A stretch of DNA of 64,000 nucleotides from Pumilibacter intestinalis (GTDB lineage: Bacteria > Bacillota > Clostridia > Christensenellales > Pumilibacteraceae). The stretch lies in contig NZ_CALPCH010000005.1 of assembly GCF_943193005.1 (NCBI RefSeq), forward strand, positions 1-64,000, read 5' to 3'. This document shows, in pieces, positions 1 through 8,786 of the stretch. Positions within the stretch are counted from its first letter, which is position 1. Every line of letters begins with the position of its first letter. The notes beneath the pieces were generated by a model. It saw only the letters and a program-made list of their open reading frames with translations. It was not told the origin of the DNA and made no database searches. Made by a program: the position numbers and the translations under genes.

Positions 1-52
1 TATCTTTTACCTCTTTAAATTTATCAATAGCAACCCGAATTTCGGTGTTCAT
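1..52 (-). CDS. 5' end of an unidentified protein (runs off the window)
   Basis: Only the first 17 codons are visible, beginning MNTEIRVAIDKFKEVKD. The ATG at 52 is preceded by a GAGGCGAG purine stretch and by a consensus-like promoter at 95-123, so the start is credible. Too little is present to name a family. It lies beyond the rplL terminator, so it is probably a separate transcription unit. Confidence 0.5.
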   Translation of the reverse strand, partial: MNTEIRVAIDKFKEVKD

Positions 53-94
53 AATTTCTCGCCTCACTTGTAAATTACTGTTTATCGTACAGTC

Positions 95-123
95 ATTATA
101 GCATATTTGAAACGAAAATACAA
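95..123 (-). promoter_or_regulatory. Sigma-A type promoter for the truncated gene at the left edge
   Basis: On the minus strand TTGTAT (118-123) and TATAAT (95-100) are separated by exactly 17 bp, about 40 bp before the ATG at 52. Inference from consensus match only. Confidence 0.65.
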
Positions 124-222
124 GCGGTTTATAATAGTGTAGCTTACTATACTTATTGCGCTTCGCTACACAAGTTTCGTTCGCCCTGTGGGGCTTTTGA
201 GCACACGGCAATGAAACAAGAG

Positions 223-256
223 AAAAGGCGGGGCTTTAAGCCTCGCCTTTTTTTGA
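223..256. terminator. Bidirectional intrinsic terminator after rplL
   Basis: GGCGGGGC (227-234) pairs with GCCTCGCC (241-248) around a 6-nt loop TTTAAG. A run of seven T follows on the plus strand and TTTT on the minus strand. It lies about 85 bp after the rplL stop codon and separates the ribosomal protein operon from the partial gene at the edge. Confidence 0.75.
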
Positions 257-338
257 TTTTCCTTTTACCTATAATTCTCTATGGAAACTACGGTAAACGT
301 GCACCGCTTTTTTTGCGTTATTACTCTTTTTTTGTAAC

Positions 339-713
339 TTACTTAAGCTCTGCGGTTGCGCCGGCTTCTTGCAATTTCTTCATTGCTTCTTCCGCCGCGT
401 CTTTGGGCATAGCTTCTTTCACGGTAGACGGTGCGCCGTCTACGAGAGCCTTGGCTTCGCTGAGTCCGAGACCGGTTATTTCGCGAACCACTTTGATAAC
501 GGCTATCTTGTTGCCGCCGATTTCCTTAAGCATAAGGTTGAACTCGGTCTTTTCTTCCTCTGCGGGAGCAGCCGCGCCGCCTGCAGCGGGAGCAGCCACA
601 GCCATAGCCGCGGCGGATACGCCGAATTCTTCTTCGAGCATTTTAACGAATTCGTTAAGTTCCATTACGGACATGCTCTTTACTTCTTCCAACATTTTGT
701 TGAGGTCTGCCAT
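339..713 (-). CDS. rplL: 50S ribosomal protein L7/L12
   Basis: This 124-residue protein is the flexible stalk of the large ribosomal subunit, recruiting translation GTPases; it binds L10 as dimers. The N-terminal dimerisation helices (about 1-38), an Ala/Pro-rich hinge (about 40-53) and the compact C-terminal domain (about 56-124, with [19 protein letters not shown]) are all present at the usual length. GGAGA lies about 10 nt before the ATG. It is the last gene of the rplJ-rplL pair; 370 bp of repeat-rich DNA separate it from rplJ, which is longer than usual for this pair. Confidence 0.97.
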   Translation of the reverse strand: MADLNKMLEEVKSMSVMELNEFVKMLEEEFGVSAAAMAVAAPAAGGAAAPAEEEKTEFNLMLKEIGGNKIAVIKVVREITGLGLSEAKALVDGAPSTVKEAMPKDAAEEAMKKLQEAGATAELK

Positions 714-796
714 AATATTATTTTCTCCTGATTTTTAATTTTGTTTTACATTGCTTGCAATGTATGGTAATTTGTGGGTTTGCTTTTCTCTTGAAT

Positions 797-1072
797 GAGA
801 TTGCCGCGGGCTTCGCCCTCGCAATGACACGGGAAACATATAAACGCTCTCGCAATGACACGGGGGGGGCAAGCGCATCCTCGTCATTGCGAGGGCACTT
901 GTGCCCGCGGCAATCTCAGGCATGGTACACGTAATGTTACTTTCTCATGTTTGGGATTGCTTCGTCGGGCTTCGCCCTCCTCGCAATGACACGGTAAAGT
1001 CGCTCGCAATGACACGGGAAACATATAAACGCTCTCGCAATGACACGGGAAACATATAAACGCTCCCGCATT
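797..1072. repeat. Cluster of palindromic intergenic repeats between rplJ and rplL
   Basis: Three copies of a palindromic unit (TCATTGCGAGGGC .. GCCCGCGGCAATCTC, in either orientation) lie at about 797-830, 883-917 and 953-993. They are followed by about two tandem copies of a 31-bp unit (CTCGCAATGACACGGG then AAACATATAAACG) at 1001-1072. The same core recurs at 1811, 11154, 13785, 16986 and 18464. The rest of the 714-1085 gap holds no gene that I can support. Confidence 0.8.
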
Positions 1073-1085
1073 AGGAAACAGTCCG

Positions 1086-1583
1086 TTACGCCGACTGTTT
1101 TTTGGCGATTTCGCTGAGCGCCACAGCCAAACTGCGCATGGGATTTGTGAGCATGCCGAGCAACTGACCGACGAGAACGGGTTTTGCCGGTATCTTGGAA
1201 AGTTTGTTTACGTCTTCGGCAGATGCTTGCTTGCCCTCTATGATGCCGCCCTTAATCGCTATCTTGTTGTTGGTTTTGGTTATGGTTTCGGCTACGATTT
1301 TCGCGGGTGCAACGGCGTCTTCGTATCCGAACGCCACGGCGGTAGGCCCTTCGAGAACTTTCTCGAAACCTTCGAAACCGCAATTGTTGAGTGCGCGAAG
1401 CACCAAGCGGTTTTTGAGCACCTTATAGTCAACGCCCGCGTTACGCATGTTTACGCGCATTTCGGTATCCTGCGCAACGGTGAGTCCGCGATAGTCTACT
1501 ATAACCACGCTTTTTGCTTTCTTCACTTTCTCGGCGATATCTTCAACCTGCTTAGCCTTGAGTGCGATTGCTTCTTTAGACAT
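1086..1583 (-). CDS. rplJ: 50S ribosomal protein L10
   Basis: This 165-residue protein anchors L7/L12 dimers to 23S rRNA at the stalk base. The start is taken at MSKEAIALKAKQVEDI, because AAGGAGG lies 7 nt before this ATG and the longer upstream reading frame adds 13 unrelated residues. The N-terminal RNA-binding domain (VIVDYRGLTVAQ near 28-39) and the C-terminal L7/L12-binding helix are present. It is preceded by an L10-type leader at 1645-1775, so autogenous control is likely. Confidence 0.97.
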   Translation of the reverse strand: MSKEAIALKAKQVEDIAEKVKKAKSVVIVDYRGLTVAQDTEMRVNMRNAGVDYKVLKNRLVLRALNNCGFEGFEKVLEGPTAVAFGYEDAVAPAKIVAETITKTNNKIAIKGGIIEGKQASAEDVNKLSKIPAKPVLVGQLLGMLTNPMRSLAVALSEIAKKQSA

Positions 1584-1644
1584 TTTTCTACCTCCTTGTT
1601 TTATTATTTTTTTGTCCTGCAAATTTTGCGCAAACTTGCCGAAC

Positions 1645-1775
1645 TTTTATAAAACAAACGCCCCGATTAAACGAGGCGCGTAAGGTCTTTCATTGAAAGA
1701 TTTGTTTTGCACCTCGACAAGCCGCCCGCTAAAGGCATTTCAGGCGCGTTGCGCCGCTTGTTGTCTTAGGTTTAT
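1645..1775 (-). promoter_or_regulatory. Probable L10 leader with terminator-like hairpin
   Basis: Upstream of rplJ the minus-strand RNA can pair ACAAGC with GCTTGT around an internal domain, and then forms CGCCTCG (1672-1678) with CGGGGCG (1659-1665) followed by TTTGTTTT. A structured domain before a terminator-like hairpin upstream of rplJ is the arrangement of the known L10 autoregulatory leader, where L10 (or its L7/L12 complex) binds the RNA. The assignment rests on position and hand folding. Confidence 0.55.
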
Positions 1776-1810
1776 TCAGTTGCGTTATGTTTTTGAGAAT
1801 GGGATTACGG

Positions 1811-1903
1811 TCATTGCGAGGGCACATGGAACATGTACAGCGGCTTTTGCTTTCTCATGTTTGGGATTGCTTCGCTCGTTACACTCGCTCGCAATGACAA
1901 TGA
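1811..1903. repeat. Palindromic intergenic repeat pair between rplA and rplJ
   Basis: Two half-related copies of the TCATTGCGAG / CTCGCAATGA unit, at about 1811-1828 and 1856-1902, face each other. The remainder of the 1776-2038 gap shows no convincing gene. Confidence 0.7.
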
Positions 1904-2038
1904 TATGCCGCAATAAGGCGGCGGAGAGCGGTGCAGATACGCACAACAGGCGCAGTGCACGCGCGGGGCTGTACTTCGGCGTACTGCCCCAAGTGGGCAC
2001 GAGCACGTAGTGCGTAGATGTGCCGCTATATGCCGCCG

Positions 2039-2722
2039 TTAAACCCTATAATTAACTTTAACGCCGGGTCCCATGGTGGACGCCGAATATACGCTCTTGA
2101 TGTAAGTGCCTTTTGCGGCGGCGGGCTTAGCCTTAACTATAGCTTCCATAAGCACGTTGAAATTCTCGAGGAGTTTTTCCGCTCCGAAAGATTTTTTGCC
2201 TATGGGGCAATGGATTATCGCGGTTTTGTCTACGCGGTACTCCACCTTACCTGCTTTGGTTTCTTTGATTGCTTTTTCGATATCCATGGTAACGGTTCCG
2301 GACTTGGGCGAAGGCATCAAGCCTTTCGGACCGAGTATTTTGGCAACGCGACCCATCTGACCCATCATATCGGGCGAGGTTATAACCACGTCGAAATCGA
2401 GGAAATTTTCGCTTTGGATTTTGGCGATTATTTCTTCCGCGCCCACTATGTCCGCGCCCGCTTTAACGGCTATATCCGCTTTATCGCCCTTTGCGATAAC
2501 GAGCACTTTCACGCTTCTGCCCGTGCCGTTGGGGAGCACAACCGTGCCGCGCACCTGCTGGTCCGCCTGGCGGGGGTCTACGCCCAATCTAACGTGGAGT
2601 TCCACGGTTTCGTCAAACTTTGCTTTTGCCGACGCTATAACGGCGTTCATAGCCTCGTTGGGCTCGTAAGCCTTTGTAAGGTCGAGGGCTTTAACGCTTT
2701 CTCTGTAATTCTTTCCGCTCAT
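2039..2722 (-). CDS. rplA: 50S ribosomal protein L1
   Basis: A 227-residue protein of normal length for L1, which binds 23S rRNA at the mobile stalk that ejects deacylated tRNA and can repress its own operon. Characteristic stretches include [11 protein letters not shown] (about 59-69), [21 protein letters not shown] (about 122-142) and a C-terminal [17 protein letters not shown] precedes the ATG. It follows rplK by 14 bp and is surely co-transcribed with it. Confidence 0.97.
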   Translation of the reverse strand: MSGKNYRESVKALDLTKAYEPNEAMNAVIASAKAKFDETVELHVRLGVDPRQADQQVRGTVVLPNGTGRSVKVLVIAKGDKADIAVKAGADIVGAEEIIAKIQSENFLDFDVVITSPDMMGQMGRVAKILGPKGLMPSPKSGTVTMDIEKAIKETKAGKVEYRVDKTAIIHCPIGKKSFGAEKLLENFNVLMEAIVKAKPAAAKGTYIKSVYSASTMGPGVKVNYRV

Positions 2723-2736
2723 TTTTTATGCCCTCC

Positions 2737-3162
2737 TCAGTCTACCACGGTAACGCCCATACTGCGCGCCGTGCCTGCTATCATGCTTATCGCCGACTCG
2801 AGATTTGCCGCGTTAAGGTCGGGCATTTTCGTAGTGGCTATTTCGGTAAGCTGAGCTTTGGTGATTTTGGCAACCTTGTCTTTGTTGGGCTTAGCCGAGC
2901 CGCTCTCTATGCCGCATGCCTTTTTGATGAGCACTGCCGCGGGCGGCGTTTTGAGCACGAAAGTAAAGCTGCGGTCGGCGTAAATGCTTATAACTACGGG
3001 AATTATAAGCCCTTCCTGTCCGCGGGTCTTTTCGTTGAATTCCTTGGTAAAGCCCGGTATGTTGATGCCGTGCGGACCGAGGCTGCTACCTACGGGCGGG
3101 CCCGGAGTCGCCTTGCCGGCGGGCAACTGGAGCTTTACAACTGCTTGCAGTTTCTTTGCCAT
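2737..3162 (-). CDS. rplK: 50S ribosomal protein L11
   Basis: A 141-residue L11, which binds the GTPase-associated region of 23S rRNA. The N-terminal [16 protein letters not shown] segment (about 21-36) is the proline-rich region contacted by thiopeptide antibiotics. The C-terminal RNA-binding domain ends [14 protein letters not shown]. It sits between nusG and rplA as in most Firmicutes. Confidence 0.97.
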   Translation of the reverse strand: MAKKLQAVVKLQLPAGKATPGPPVGSSLGPHGINIPGFTKEFNEKTRGQEGLIIPVVISIYADRSFTFVLKTPPAAVLIKKACGIESGSAKPNKDKVAKITKAQLTEIATTKMPDLNAANLESAISMIAGTARSMGVTVVD

Positions 3163-3249
3163 TTTGTTTGTTCTCCTTGCTTGTTTTTATTTAGCAATCG
3201 CGGTGATAACGAACGCTCTCGCGCTCTCCCGAATTGTTTTAACGTATAC

Positions 3250-3771
3250 TTATTCCGCGCGTTCTATTTGGTAAAGTTCCAAATCAACGGGCGTTTCTCT
3301 GCCGAACATGCTCACTATTACGCGGCATTTGCTTGCGGCGGCGTCTACCGATTCGATTTCGCCCATAAAGCCTTCGAGCGGTCCTTGAGTTACCTTTACG
3401 GTGTCGCCCACGTGGTAGTCGGTTTCAACGTTGGTGGGCTGCTCGAGGTGCATGCGCTTTATTTCGTCTTCGGTGAGCGGCAACGGATAACCTTTGGGGC
3501 CTACAAAGCCCGTAACGCCGCGCGTGTTGGTTATCATGTGCCACATATCGTTGTTGTAATACATCTTTATAAGCACGTAGCAAGGGAACATGCGGCGTTG
3601 CACGATTTTGCGCTTGCCGTTCTTCTCCTCCACCACGTCTTCCATGGGAATGGTTATCTCGAGCAATCTATCGAGCATATTGTTCTTCTCGAACACCATT
3701 CTCAGGTTGTCGCGCACCATGTTCTCGTAGCCCGAGTAGGTGTGCAACACATACCATTTTGCTTCTTCCAC
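3250..3771 (-). CDS. nusG: Transcription elongation/antitermination factor NusG
   Basis: A 173-residue NusG that binds the RNA polymerase clamp and modulates pausing and termination. The NGN domain starts AKWYVLHTYSGYENMV and contains GVTGFVGPKGYPLPL near 87-101. The KOW domain (about 123-171) has VGDTVKVTQGPLEGFMGEI. It is located between secE and rplK, with a 16-bp gap to secE. Confidence 0.97.
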   Translation of the reverse strand: MEEAKWYVLHTYSGYENMVRDNLRMVFEKNNMLDRLLEITIPMEDVVEEKNGKRKIVQRRMFPCYVLIKMYYNNDMWHMITNTRGVTGFVGPKGYPLPLTEDEIKRMHLEQPTNVETDYHVGDTVKVTQGPLEGFMGEIESVDAAASKCRVIVSMFGRETPVDLELYQIERAE

Positions 3772-3786
3772 GGTATTATCTCCTGC

Positions 3787-4110
3787 CTATATTATAAGCG
3801 GCACGGTAGGCGCACCGGAAAACAGCGCGTTTGCCGTATTCTTAAATCCCGCGGCGATTTGCGACACCGCCGAAGCCGCGTCGGGCATTTTGTTGAGCTC
3901 TTCTATAAGTTTGCCGTGGGCAAGTCCCAAAAGGTAGTCCATAACAAGCAATATTACAAAGAAAAAGAGCGTTACTACGAGCACCGCGCCGGTCTGCTTC
4001 ATCGTTTTGCCGAAGGTGGGCCAAGTAACCTTTTTGAGCTCGGCAAACGTTTCTTTAACCCTGCCGCGCTTTTTGGGCTTTTCACCCTGAGCGGCGTTGT
4101 TGTTCGCCAT
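3787..4110 (-). CDS. secE: Preprotein translocase subunit SecE, with a long C-terminal tail
   Basis: SecE clamps SecY in the Sec translocon. The conserved amphipathic helix and entry (VKETFAELKKVTWPTFGKTMKQ, about 18-39) is followed by a single membrane helix (about 42-61). Minimal bacterial SecE ends soon after that helix (about 60 residues in Bacillus). This one has 107 residues, with a basic N-terminal extension and about 45 residues after the membrane segment. Its place between rpmG and nusG supports the call; the role of the tail is unknown. Confidence 0.92.
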   Translation of the reverse strand: MANNNAAQGEKPKKRGRVKETFAELKKVTWPTFGKTMKQTGAVLVVTLFFFVILLVMDYLLGLAHGKLIEELNKMPDAASAVSQIAAGFKNTANALFSGAPTVPLII

Positions 4111-4112
4111 TG

Positions 4113-4274
4113 TTACTTCGTCTCCTTATGAACGGTGTGCTTTTGGCAGAACTTGCAATACTTTTTGAGTTCAATCCTGTCAGGGTCGTTCTTCTTGTTC
4201 TTCATATTGTCGTAATTGCGCTGTTTGCACTCGGTGCATGCAAGCGTGATACGCGTTCTCGTGGTAGCTGCCAT
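4113..4274 (-). CDS. rpmG: 50S ribosomal protein L33, zinc-binding form
   Basis: A 53-residue L33 starting [26 protein letters not shown] lies just before this ATG at 4274, which excludes a longer reading frame from 4316. CTEC and CKFC form the two zinc knuckles, so this is the zinc-containing paralogue type. It is first gene of the rpmG-secE-nusG unit, 2 bp before secE. Confidence 0.95.
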   Translation of the reverse strand: MAATTRTRITLACTECKQRNYDNMKNKKNDPDRIELKKYCKFCQKHTVHKETK

Positions 4275-4350
4275 GTTCGTAACTCCTTTATGGTCCCAAC
4301 GCCTTTCGGCTCCCATAGAAAAAATAACACCCCGATTGCGGTGCCTAACT

Positions 4351-4380
4351 ATGTTATCACATATTTAAGTGCGCTGTCAA
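4351..4380 (-). promoter_or_regulatory. Promoter for rpmG-secE-nusG
   Basis: TTGACA (4375-4380) and TAACAT (4351-4356) are separated by 18 bp on the minus strand, about 75 bp before the L33 start. Consensus match only. Confidence 0.6.
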
Positions 4381-4410
4381 GCGTTTTTTTGCCGTTTTCC
4401 GAATAAGCGT

Positions 4411-4437
4411 TAAAAAAGACGCCCTAAAGGCGCCTTT
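4411..4437 (-). terminator. Intrinsic terminator after the propeller lipoprotein gene
   Basis: Minus-strand AAGGCGCC pairs with GGCGTCTT around TTTAG, with one G-T pair, and is followed by TTTT. It lies about 20 bp after the stop codon at 4456 and ends the long glycan operon. Confidence 0.75.
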
Positions 4438-4455
4438 TCGCAATCGCACATTATA

Positions 4456-6300
4456 TCAGTAATTCTTTACGTTGGATTTCGCGCTTACCGCGTTGCCCGA
4501 TACGGCTATTACGTAGTAACTGCCGTGCATAGTGTCGGCTATGGCGTAGCTCGTGTCGGTAGTGCCTTTTAAGAGCATTTCGGTTTCGCCGTCTACAGTG
4601 CGGTACACGTTGTAACCCGTCGCGCTCTCCACCGCGTTCCAGCTTATCGTGTTGCCGTCTATGGAAAGCTCGGGAGCGGCAAGAACGTCGGCGTCTGACT
4701 TTTTGCCCACGAACACTTTTTCCGTGCCCTCTATTCTCTCTACGAGTTTGAAGAAGGCGTATCCGTCGGCAAGGTCGTCCGCTTTGCCCGTGTATACTAT
4801 ATATCCCGCGCAGAAATCGCCGTTAAAGGTGGAAGCCGTTACGTCGTCGTGCGAAATTTGTTCGCGCAGTTCGGCTTCGGTCTTTTCGCTCGCCGCCTTG
4901 TTCCATGCGGTGCGGAATATTATCGTTCCTTCGCTGTCGGTGTAGTATACGTAATCGCCCGCCACGTTAAGCACGGTCATGCCCGCGTTGCATATCGTTA
5001 TAACGTTGGAGCTATCATCGTTTCCGCCCGAGAGCGCAACGCTACTCCTAAGCTCGGTGCTTTCGGTCTTTGCGCCTATCATGTATACTATGTTGCCGTT
5101 ACCGTCGCCGCCCAAACGGAAGCAGTAAATCGACTTGTAATCGGAAATATTCGAGGTGGACAGTATAGTGCCGCTCACCTGCGAACGAGCGTTCGGGTCG
5201 CCCTTTTCGGCAAGCTCGGTCTGCTCGGCTTTGTACTCGGAGTCGCCGAACACTTTCTCGTCGCCATCGTTGCCCATGAGGAAATTGTGCAGGTTGTCGT
5301 ACTTTATGAGCGTGTTGCCCGCGTCGTCGGAGGTGCGGTAGAAAAGCAGTCCGTCGCGCACGGCCTCGAGCGTGTCGCTCCTGCCCTGACGAAGATATAC
5401 GCCGCCCTCGCTTCCGTCGGGACGCATGATTTCTATTACGTTGCCCGTTTTTTGCGAGTCGCCGTCGCCCACCGCTCTTTGCACGTACACAAAGTGGTTG
5501 AGCGTGTTTTCGTTCATGCCCTTATAATAGGTTTGAGAATACGGCAATAGCACTTTGTCTACGTTTTGCGCAATGGTAACTTTGTCGCCCGCCTTCTTCT
5601 CCTCTATGCGTATGGAAACAAGGTCTTTTCCGTCCTGCGCCACGAGGTAGGTTGCGCCGTCGTATTTGTAGAATGCGTACGCGCCCGAAGTGCTGTCGTT
5701 TTCGGTGGTGTAAATTCTTTCGGATTTGGAGCCGTCGAGCTTTGCGCGGAAGAAATCGGTCTTGTTGTACTGCACCGCGCCCGCCTTGTTCTTTTCGTTG
5801 TTGGGCGATGCGAAATAAACCCAGTCGTCGTAGATGAATATGCCGCCGTCTTTATAGCCCGACGTGCCTATGCGCTTGGGAGCTATGAGTTGCACGTTCA
5901 CAACGTCTTTTTCAAAACCGTATTCGTCTATAACCTTATCTGAAGATGTTTTGAACTCGAGCTGTTTGTTAATCGCGCCCGCGTTTTGCTTTATATCGAA
6001 ATCGCCCGCTTTGTCCGCGTTTTTCTCGCCGCAAAGCTCGGCTCTGTAAAGCCCGCCTTTTACCACGTCGGGCCATACGTTCTGCTTGCCGTCGGTGTCC
6101 TCGTAGCCCGAGTAGCCGTTGATAAAATAAATATAGTTGCCGTACTGCACCGCGTTGCCGCCGTTGCTGTATACGGTGTAGCTCGTGTCTTGCTTGCCCT
6201 CAACCTTTATTTTGGAAAAACTGTCGCCGCCGCAGCCGTACAGCGAAAAGCCGAACGCCAACACAAGGCACAGGAATATGGGGATTATCTTCTTTTTCAT
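4456..6300 (-). CDS. Lipoprotein with a DUF5050-like propeller and a C-terminal fibronectin-type domain
   Basis: The 614-residue product starts with a lipoprotein signal (MKKKIIPIFLCLVLAFGFSL, lipobox LYGC, Cys23). Repeating short units such as GNYIYFINGYSG, DDWVYFASPN and GDYVYYTDSEG, spaced along residues 50-510, resemble the beta-propeller of DUF5050-type sensor or adhesion proteins. Residues about 540-614 (ISWNAVESATGYNVYRTVDG) look like a fibronectin type III fold. It is the last gene of the glycan locus. It is probably exported and anchored outside; a sugar-binding or sensing role is a guess. Confidence 0.6.
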   Translation of the reverse strand: MKKKIIPIFLCLVLAFGFSLYGCGGDSFSKIKVEGKQDTSYTVYSNGGNAVQYGNYIYFINGYSGYEDTDGKQNVWPDVVKGGLYRAELCGEKNADKAGDFDIKQNAGAINKQLEFKTSSDKVIDEYGFEKDVVNVQLIAPKRIGTSGYKDGGIFIYDDWVYFASPNNEKNKAGAVQYNKTDFFRAKLDGSKSERIYTTENDSTSGAYAFYKYDGATYLVAQDGKDLVSIRIEEKKAGDKVTIAQNVDKVLLPYSQTYYKGMNENTLNHFVYVQRAVGDGDSQKTGNVIEIMRPDGSEGGVYLRQGRSDTLEAVRDGLLFYRTSDDAGNTLIKYDNLHNFLMGNDGDEKVFGDSEYKAEQTELAEKGDPNARSQVSGTILSTSNISDYKSIYCFRLGGDGNGNIVYMIGAKTESTELRSSVALSGGNDDSSNVITICNAGMTVLNVAGDYVYYTDSEGTIIFRTAWNKAASEKTEAELREQISHDDVTASTFNGDFCAGYIVYTGKADDLADGYAFFKLVERIEGTEKVFVGKKSDADVLAAPELSIDGNTISWNAVESATGYNVYRTVDGETEMLLKGTTDTSYAIADTMHGSYYVIAVSGNAVSAKSNVKNY

Positions 6301-6371
6301 TTATCGATATGCTCCGTAGGAATTAACGTGTTTTTATATTGTATCACAATTATTGCCGCTTCGTCAAACAA

Positions 6372-8756
6372 TTAGTCTTTTACGCGCAAGTTTATTTTTC
6401 CCGCCAAAAGACCGTCGCTCACCGCTTTTACGCATATTTTTCCGTCGCCGCCCGCTTCGGTGAGTATCGCCGCGAGAGCCTTGCCGTTGTACGCCCTCGC
6501 GATATTGTTATCCGCGGTGTGCTCCTGCGACTCGGGGTCGGCGGAACCCAAAGCGTACAGCCTGCCCGAGCCGGTAACCGAGATTTCCACCTCGCGGCTC
6601 GCGTAAGACACAAGTCTGCCCTCTTTGTCGTTAATTGCGATTTCCACGAATATCAGCTCGCCCGCCGATTTCGACTTTCGCTCGCTCGTGAGTTTCAACG
6701 CCCGCGGCGCGGTAACCGACTCGAGCGTCGCTCTGCTGCACTCCCTGCCCTTATGATAGCTAACCGCCTCCAGCTTGCCGGGATAAAAATCGGTCTTAAA
6801 GCTCGCCACGTGCTTGTTGAGCTTGCCCGCGAGCTTGCGCCCCACGAGTTTGCCGTCGCGGTAGAGCGCCACAACCTCGCCGCCCGAAAACACGTCTATC
6901 TCTATGGGCTTGCCGAGGTCGTGCGGCCAATTCCATACGCTGTGCGTTTCTTTCACGGCGTGCCCGAGGTTGTCCGTCTTTTGCTTGGACTCGGGGCTCG
7001 AAGCCGTAATGCAACTGCGGGTGCGGTCGCCGAACATTATGCTCCTGTAGCACGCGCTCGGCTTAAAGCCGTAAGTTAGGTCCAAATCGCCGCAAAACGA
7101 CGCGTGCGGCGGCAATAACTTGAGTTGCTCGTTTTCGTACTCGGGCTTGCCCGCGGGATACCCGAGGTAGTCCGCTCCGCAATACAAGAACTCGCCTATC
7201 ACGTTTTGATTTTTCTCGCTCTCCTCAAACGCTTCGAAAGCGCGGGAGGGATACGCCGCCGAGCCTATTATAAGGCGGTCGGGATATTCGTTCCTGTCGG
7301 ACTGGTAGCGCGGATACAAATACGCGTAACCCGCCACGTCGGCGCACTCGAAAGAATTTTCGGTTAGCTTGCCGAAAAGGTCTTTTTCTCGCGCCACGCC
7401 TATCGCCGCCTTTTCTCCGTCTATATTCGCGCTCTTTATACCCGCCCTTTCAAGCTCCGCTTTGAGAGGCGCGCGTTCGCGGGCGTTAATCACTATGGGG
7501 CGCGACGGGTCGAGCGAACGAACGCATTCGGCGAGCGTTTTCGCAACCGCGCTCCCCTCTCCGCGCTCGTAAGTTTCCGCCGCGTCGTCGTTTAGTCCGT
7601 ACAATACAACGCTCGGGTGCTTGCGCAGTTGGCAAACGTATCTTTCGCAGTCCGCCGCGAAATTTTCGGCAAACCGCACGTGCCCGTCGTAGGGGAACTT
7701 TCCCTGCTCCCACACTCCGAACAAATCTATCTCCGCCATGAGTCCCACTCTGTCGAGCGCGTCGAGAGCCGCCTCGCAAGGCACGCCCGCGTATCGCACG
7801 GCGTTGTAGCCTATGGATTTGAGCCGCGACAGCTTGTACTCCTCGGCGGCGGGTATGCTCTCCGCGCCGAGTATGCCGTTGTCTAACGTCATAACCGCGC
7901 CGCGCAGTTTAACGCTCCTGCCGCAAAGCACCAGCCCTCTTTGGCGCGACAGCGAGCGCGACGAAATACCGAAATTACTGCGGTGCACGTCCAAAGTTTT
8001 GCCGCCGTCGTCTTTGAGCGCGATTTCAATGGAATACAAATACGGGTCGTCCACCGTCCAGGTATAGTAACGGGCGAGCCTGAATTTCAATTCGCAGGAG
8101 TTCACGCATACGTTTTTGAGTTTTACTTTCTTAAACTTGCGAGCCGTCTTTTTGCCGCGGGCGTTGAATACCGTGGCTTCGAGAGTGAGCGGCTTTTTTG
8201 CGGCGGTGCACGCGCCCGTGTAGTCGGTTATTTCGGCGGTGACCGTCAAACCCGCTTTGCCGTTTACGAACTCGGTGGTTACGTATACGCCGTCCGCGCC
8301 GATAGCCACGCCCGAGGAATATGTATGCAACCTTACTCCGCCGCATATTCCCGCGCCCACGTATCTGCCCGCCATTTGCGGAGCGCACACTTTGAGCGCA
8401 AGCAGGTTTTTAGACGAAAAGGAGTAACCCGAGGTGATATCCACGAAATGTTTGCCGCCGCCCTCTATGTGACCCAAAGTAACGCCGTTCAGCACTACGT
8501 CGGCAAACTGCGCCGCGCCCTCCACCTCGAGGATTATTTTTTCGCACTTGTCCACTCGGGGCAACACTTTGTAAAACTCTGCGGCGACTCCGTCGTAATA
8601 GCTTCCGTATATGCCAAGCGCGGTGTTGTAATTGCGGTTTTTTCTACGCAAAAGGTCCGCGGGCAAATCTATATCGTCCGCGTCAAAAGGAATTACGTTT
8701 CCGTCGCTCGAAAAACCTTCTCGGTATTTCCAGCCCTTACTGATATCTATGAGCAT
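6372..8756 (-). CDS. GH2-fold protein, probably catalytically dead
   Basis: The 794 residues follow the plan of glycoside hydrolase family 2: a sugar-binding jelly roll (about 1-150), an Ig-like domain (about 155-265), a TIM barrel (about 270-560) and C-terminal Ig-like domains. Family signposts around the active site are clear: HPSVVLYGL at 380-388 and YPDRLIIG..YPSRAFEAF at 491-510. The acid/base position, normally NE, is Asn389-Asp390. The nucleophile position, normally Glu in GSESYP/GTESFP, is Ala500 in GSAAYP. There is no signal peptide. It has its own promoter at 8787-8815. I read it as a GH2 relative kept for binding or another role. Confidence 0.8.
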   Translation of the reverse strand: MLIDISKGWKYREGFSSDGNVIPFDADDIDLPADLLRRKNRNYNTALGIYGSYYDGVAAEFYKVLPRVDKCEKIILEVEGAAQFADVVLNGVTLGHIEGGGKHFVDITSGYSFSSKNLLALKVCAPQMAGRYVGAGICGGVRLHTYSSGVAIGADGVYVTTEFVNGKAGLTVTAEITDYTGACTAAKKPLTLEATVFNARGKKTARKFKKVKLKNVCVNSCELKFRLARYYTWTVDDPYLYSIEIALKDDGGKTLDVHRSNFGISSRSLSRQRGLVLCGRSVKLRGAVMTLDNGILGAESIPAAEEYKLSRLKSIGYNAVRYAGVPCEAALDALDRVGLMAEIDLFGVWEQGKFPYDGHVRFAENFAADCERYVCQLRKHPSVVLYGLNDDAAETYERGEGSAVAKTLAECVRSLDPSRPIVINARERAPLKAELERAGIKSANIDGEKAAIGVAREKDLFGKLTENSFECADVAGYAYLYPRYQSDRNEYPDRLIIGSAAYPSRAFEAFEESEKNQNVIGEFLYCGADYLGYPAGKPEYENEQLKLLPPHASFCGDLDLTYGFKPSACYRSIMFGDRTRSCITASSPESKQKTDNLGHAVKETHSVWNWPHDLGKPIEIDVFSGGEVVALYRDGKLVGRKLAGKLNKHVASFKTDFYPGKLEAVSYHKGRECSRATLESVTAPRALKLTSERKSKSAGELIFVEIAINDKEGRLVSYASREVEISVTGSGRLYALGSADPESQEHTADNNIARAYNGKALAAILTEAGGDGKICVKAVSDGLLAGKINLRVKD

Positions 8757-8786
8757 TTCAATTCCCTTTTTGGCACATTATACTTT

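Noticed and set aside
211-738. Plus-strand frame opposite rplL
   Set aside because: It begins inside the terminator hairpin and is Ser/Ala-rich only because rplL is Ala/Glu-rich on the other strand.
1001-1072. Short tandem repeats that might suggest a CRISPR array
   Set aside because: The sequence between repeated parts is the same in every unit, so there are no unique spacers, and no cas genes are present.
2728-4131. 467-codon plus-strand frame across rplK, nusG and secE
   Set aside because: It is antisense to three certain housekeeping genes and shows no protein features.
6372-8756. Calling the GH2-fold gene an active beta-galactosidase or beta-glucuronidase
   Set aside because: Both catalytic Glu positions are substituted (Asp390 and Ala500), so an activity name would mislead.
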